In this document: in pieces, positions 62,573-64,000 of the stretch
Layout: each line of letters begins with the position of its first letter
Position numbering within the stretch: position 1 is the first letter of the stretch
Assembly (NCBI GenBank): GCA_030762935.1
Contig: CM060898.1
Coordinates: 96,020,781 to 96,084,780 of the forward strand
From: Hymenopus coronatus
Lineage: Eukaryota; Arthropoda; Insecta; Mantodea; Hymenopodidae
Length of the DNA: 64,000 nucleotides
Reading direction: 5' to 3'
Translations under genes and position numbers: made by a program
The notes under the pieces: model-generated
What the model saw: only the letters and a program-made list of their open reading frames with translations
What the model was told of the DNA's origin: nothing
The model's database searches: none

Positions 62573-63856
62573 TGAGGTCTCTTCATAAATTCCGGAACTT
62601 TATCTACAAAATTTTTCTGCACTTGCCTTTTACTTATTGTGCAGGTTTTCTTCGAAATACTGTCCTCCACAATTGCTACACCATTCCCAACATTGTTTCC
62701 ACTTCCGGAAGCAGTCTTGGTACACCTCTTTTTGGATCGCGTGAAGAGCTGTCTGCAAATTTTCTTTTATCTAGTCTATTGTTGCAGATCATCCTTTCAA
62801 TGGGGTTTTTCCGCTTTGGAAATAAAAAAAATTCTGCAGGGGCCAGGCCTGGAGAGAATGGAGGATGAGGCAGCACAGTGATATCGTGTTTTGTACAATG
62901 GTCATGCACCAACAGGGATGAATGTGCAAGTGTGTTGGCATGATATAAGAACCACATTTCATATTTCTCGCAGATGTCACAGCATATCTCAATAGTACCA
63001 TCGAGTAACAGTTTGTCCCAGTGGCACAAATTCATGATGAACTAATCCTTCAAAGAAAACTACCAGCATTGCTTTGACATTTGACCTGACGTGTTTTTTT
63101 GGTCTTGGAGAACCTTTCCTGACTTATTGTGAAGATTGAAGCTTGGTCTCACATCTTAGTCATGTCTCGTCACCGGTTATGATTCTTTTAAGGAACATCT
63201 CGTTCTCATTTGCCCGATCCAAAAGTTCTTCACAGAGTGTGAGGTGGTGATCTTTCTGGTCTTGATTCATGAGCTGTGGGATAAACTTGGTGGCAACACA
63301 ATGCATTCCAAGATGCTGTGTCAGGATTGCTTGACATGATACAACTAAATTGTTACATTCTTCTGCAATCTCTCAGACAGTCAGTCTTTGATTGGTACGC
63401 ACAATTTCGTTGACGTTCCTGATATGGGCATCATTGCTAGATGTCGAAGGGCATCCTCACAAGGATTATTTTTAACTTTCCTCCGGCCATTTTTAAACCA
63501 CGTGAACCATTCATAGCACCAAGTACTGAACCATTCATAACACCAAGTACAGCTTAAGCATTCAACACTGTATGCTTCCTGCTTCATTTGGTGTGTCTCT
63601 GTAAAGGTTTTCTTGAGTTTCACGCAAAATTTAATGCAGACTTGTTGCTCCTCTAACTCTGCCATCTCTAATTTTGTAAACTAACTGTCACAATGCTGTA
63701 CTCAATACAGCACTGAACAATAACAGACATAGAATAATGAAACTTCCGGCAGTTACACATTAAACAAAGGTGTGTGCAGGGATGCCAACCACTTTTTACT
63801 CCACTGCTCCCTGGCGCAAAATTATGAATGTTCCGGAATTTTTTGAACAGACCTCA
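62573..63856 (-). mobile_element. Full-length mariner, dead, in a NOSIP intron
   Basis: Inverted termini TGAGGTCTSTTCAWAAAWTT ... (25-30 bp, with mismatches), TA duplications at 62571-62572 and 63857-63858; 1284 bp, the usual mariner length. The transposase is on the minus strand, opposite to NOSIP. Confidence 0.95.
62676..63665 (-). pseudogene. Mariner (DD34D) transposase pseudogene
   Basis: The N-terminal ORF (63381-63665) reads EQQVCIKFCVKLKKTFTETH and CYEWFTWFKNGR, with CYEWF duplicated by a 24-bp repeat at about 63505-63550. The first Asp survives in ITGDET, but the following Trp codon is TGA (near 63150). The second Asp of the HDNAPAH motif is Ala (YHANTLAH). The third, in SPxLAPxDFFLFP, is Glu (LAPAEFFLFP). 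No activity expected. Confidence 0.92.
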
Positions 63857-64000
63857 TACATAATAAATTCATCAAAAAATATTAACAAAGTGCTCCATTT
63901 TGGTAATACTGCACATGTGCAGAAGAAACTGCCAACCCAACTGTACTAGTGTAATTTGTGAAAATAACACTGCTTTTAGTTGTTCTGTTATTTGAAACCA

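Noticed and set aside
62536..62881. Plus-strand ORFs at 62536-62868 and 62639-62881
   Set aside because: Shadows of the mariner transposase on the other strand.

Overview
This 64 kb window is eukaryotic and almost certainly from an arthropod, most likely an insect with a large, AT-rich, repeat-laden genome. Hemimetabolous groups such as stick insects, cockroaches or termites fit, but the exact group is inference. The evidence is small exons with GT-AG introns of up to about 7 kb, only two recognisable host genes, and a dense mix of insect-type transposable elements and tRNA-derived SINEs. No tRNA, rRNA, operon or CRISPR was seen.

Host gene 1 (319-24188, + strand) is the 3' half of JARID2 (Jumonji), the PRC2-associated JmjC protein. 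Seven exons encode the last 401 residues: the inactive JmjC domain and the C5HC2 zinc finger. The JmjN/ARID part lies upstream of the window. Two of the three iron ligands found in KDM5 enzymes are replaced, as expected for JARID2. Its introns hold a 12-bp-TIR repeat family, two SINE families, an 85-bp minisatellite, a dead Tc1 element, remnants of other transposases and a LINE RNase H fragment.

Host gene 2 (59637-62062 and beyond, + strand) is the 5' end of NOSIP, a U-box E3 ligase family. Two exons are present and split the U-box; the rest lies past 64000. The second visible intron carries a full-length but dead mariner (62573-63856).

Between the genes (24189-59636) I recognise no other complete host gene. 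This stretch holds a 0.65 kb palindrome resembling two inverted Penelope-like termini with hammerhead-like motifs, a PIF/Harbinger deletion derivative, a degenerate IS630-Tc1-mariner copy, LINE fragments, two more full-length copies of the unnamed repeat, a hAT deletion derivative with an 8-bp target duplication, a SINE with a 13-bp duplication, and a dead R1/I-like non-LTR retrotransposon (about 53.8-58.3 kb). A relatively CpG-rich stretch around 49.8-51.9 kb could hold an unrecognised promoter or first exon.

The best candidates for something undescribed are the roughly 840-bp noncoding repeat with a 5' palindrome (at least seven copies here), the inverted Penelope-like palindrome, and a coding-looking ORF at 29249-29446 in a phase compatible with JARID2 splicing.
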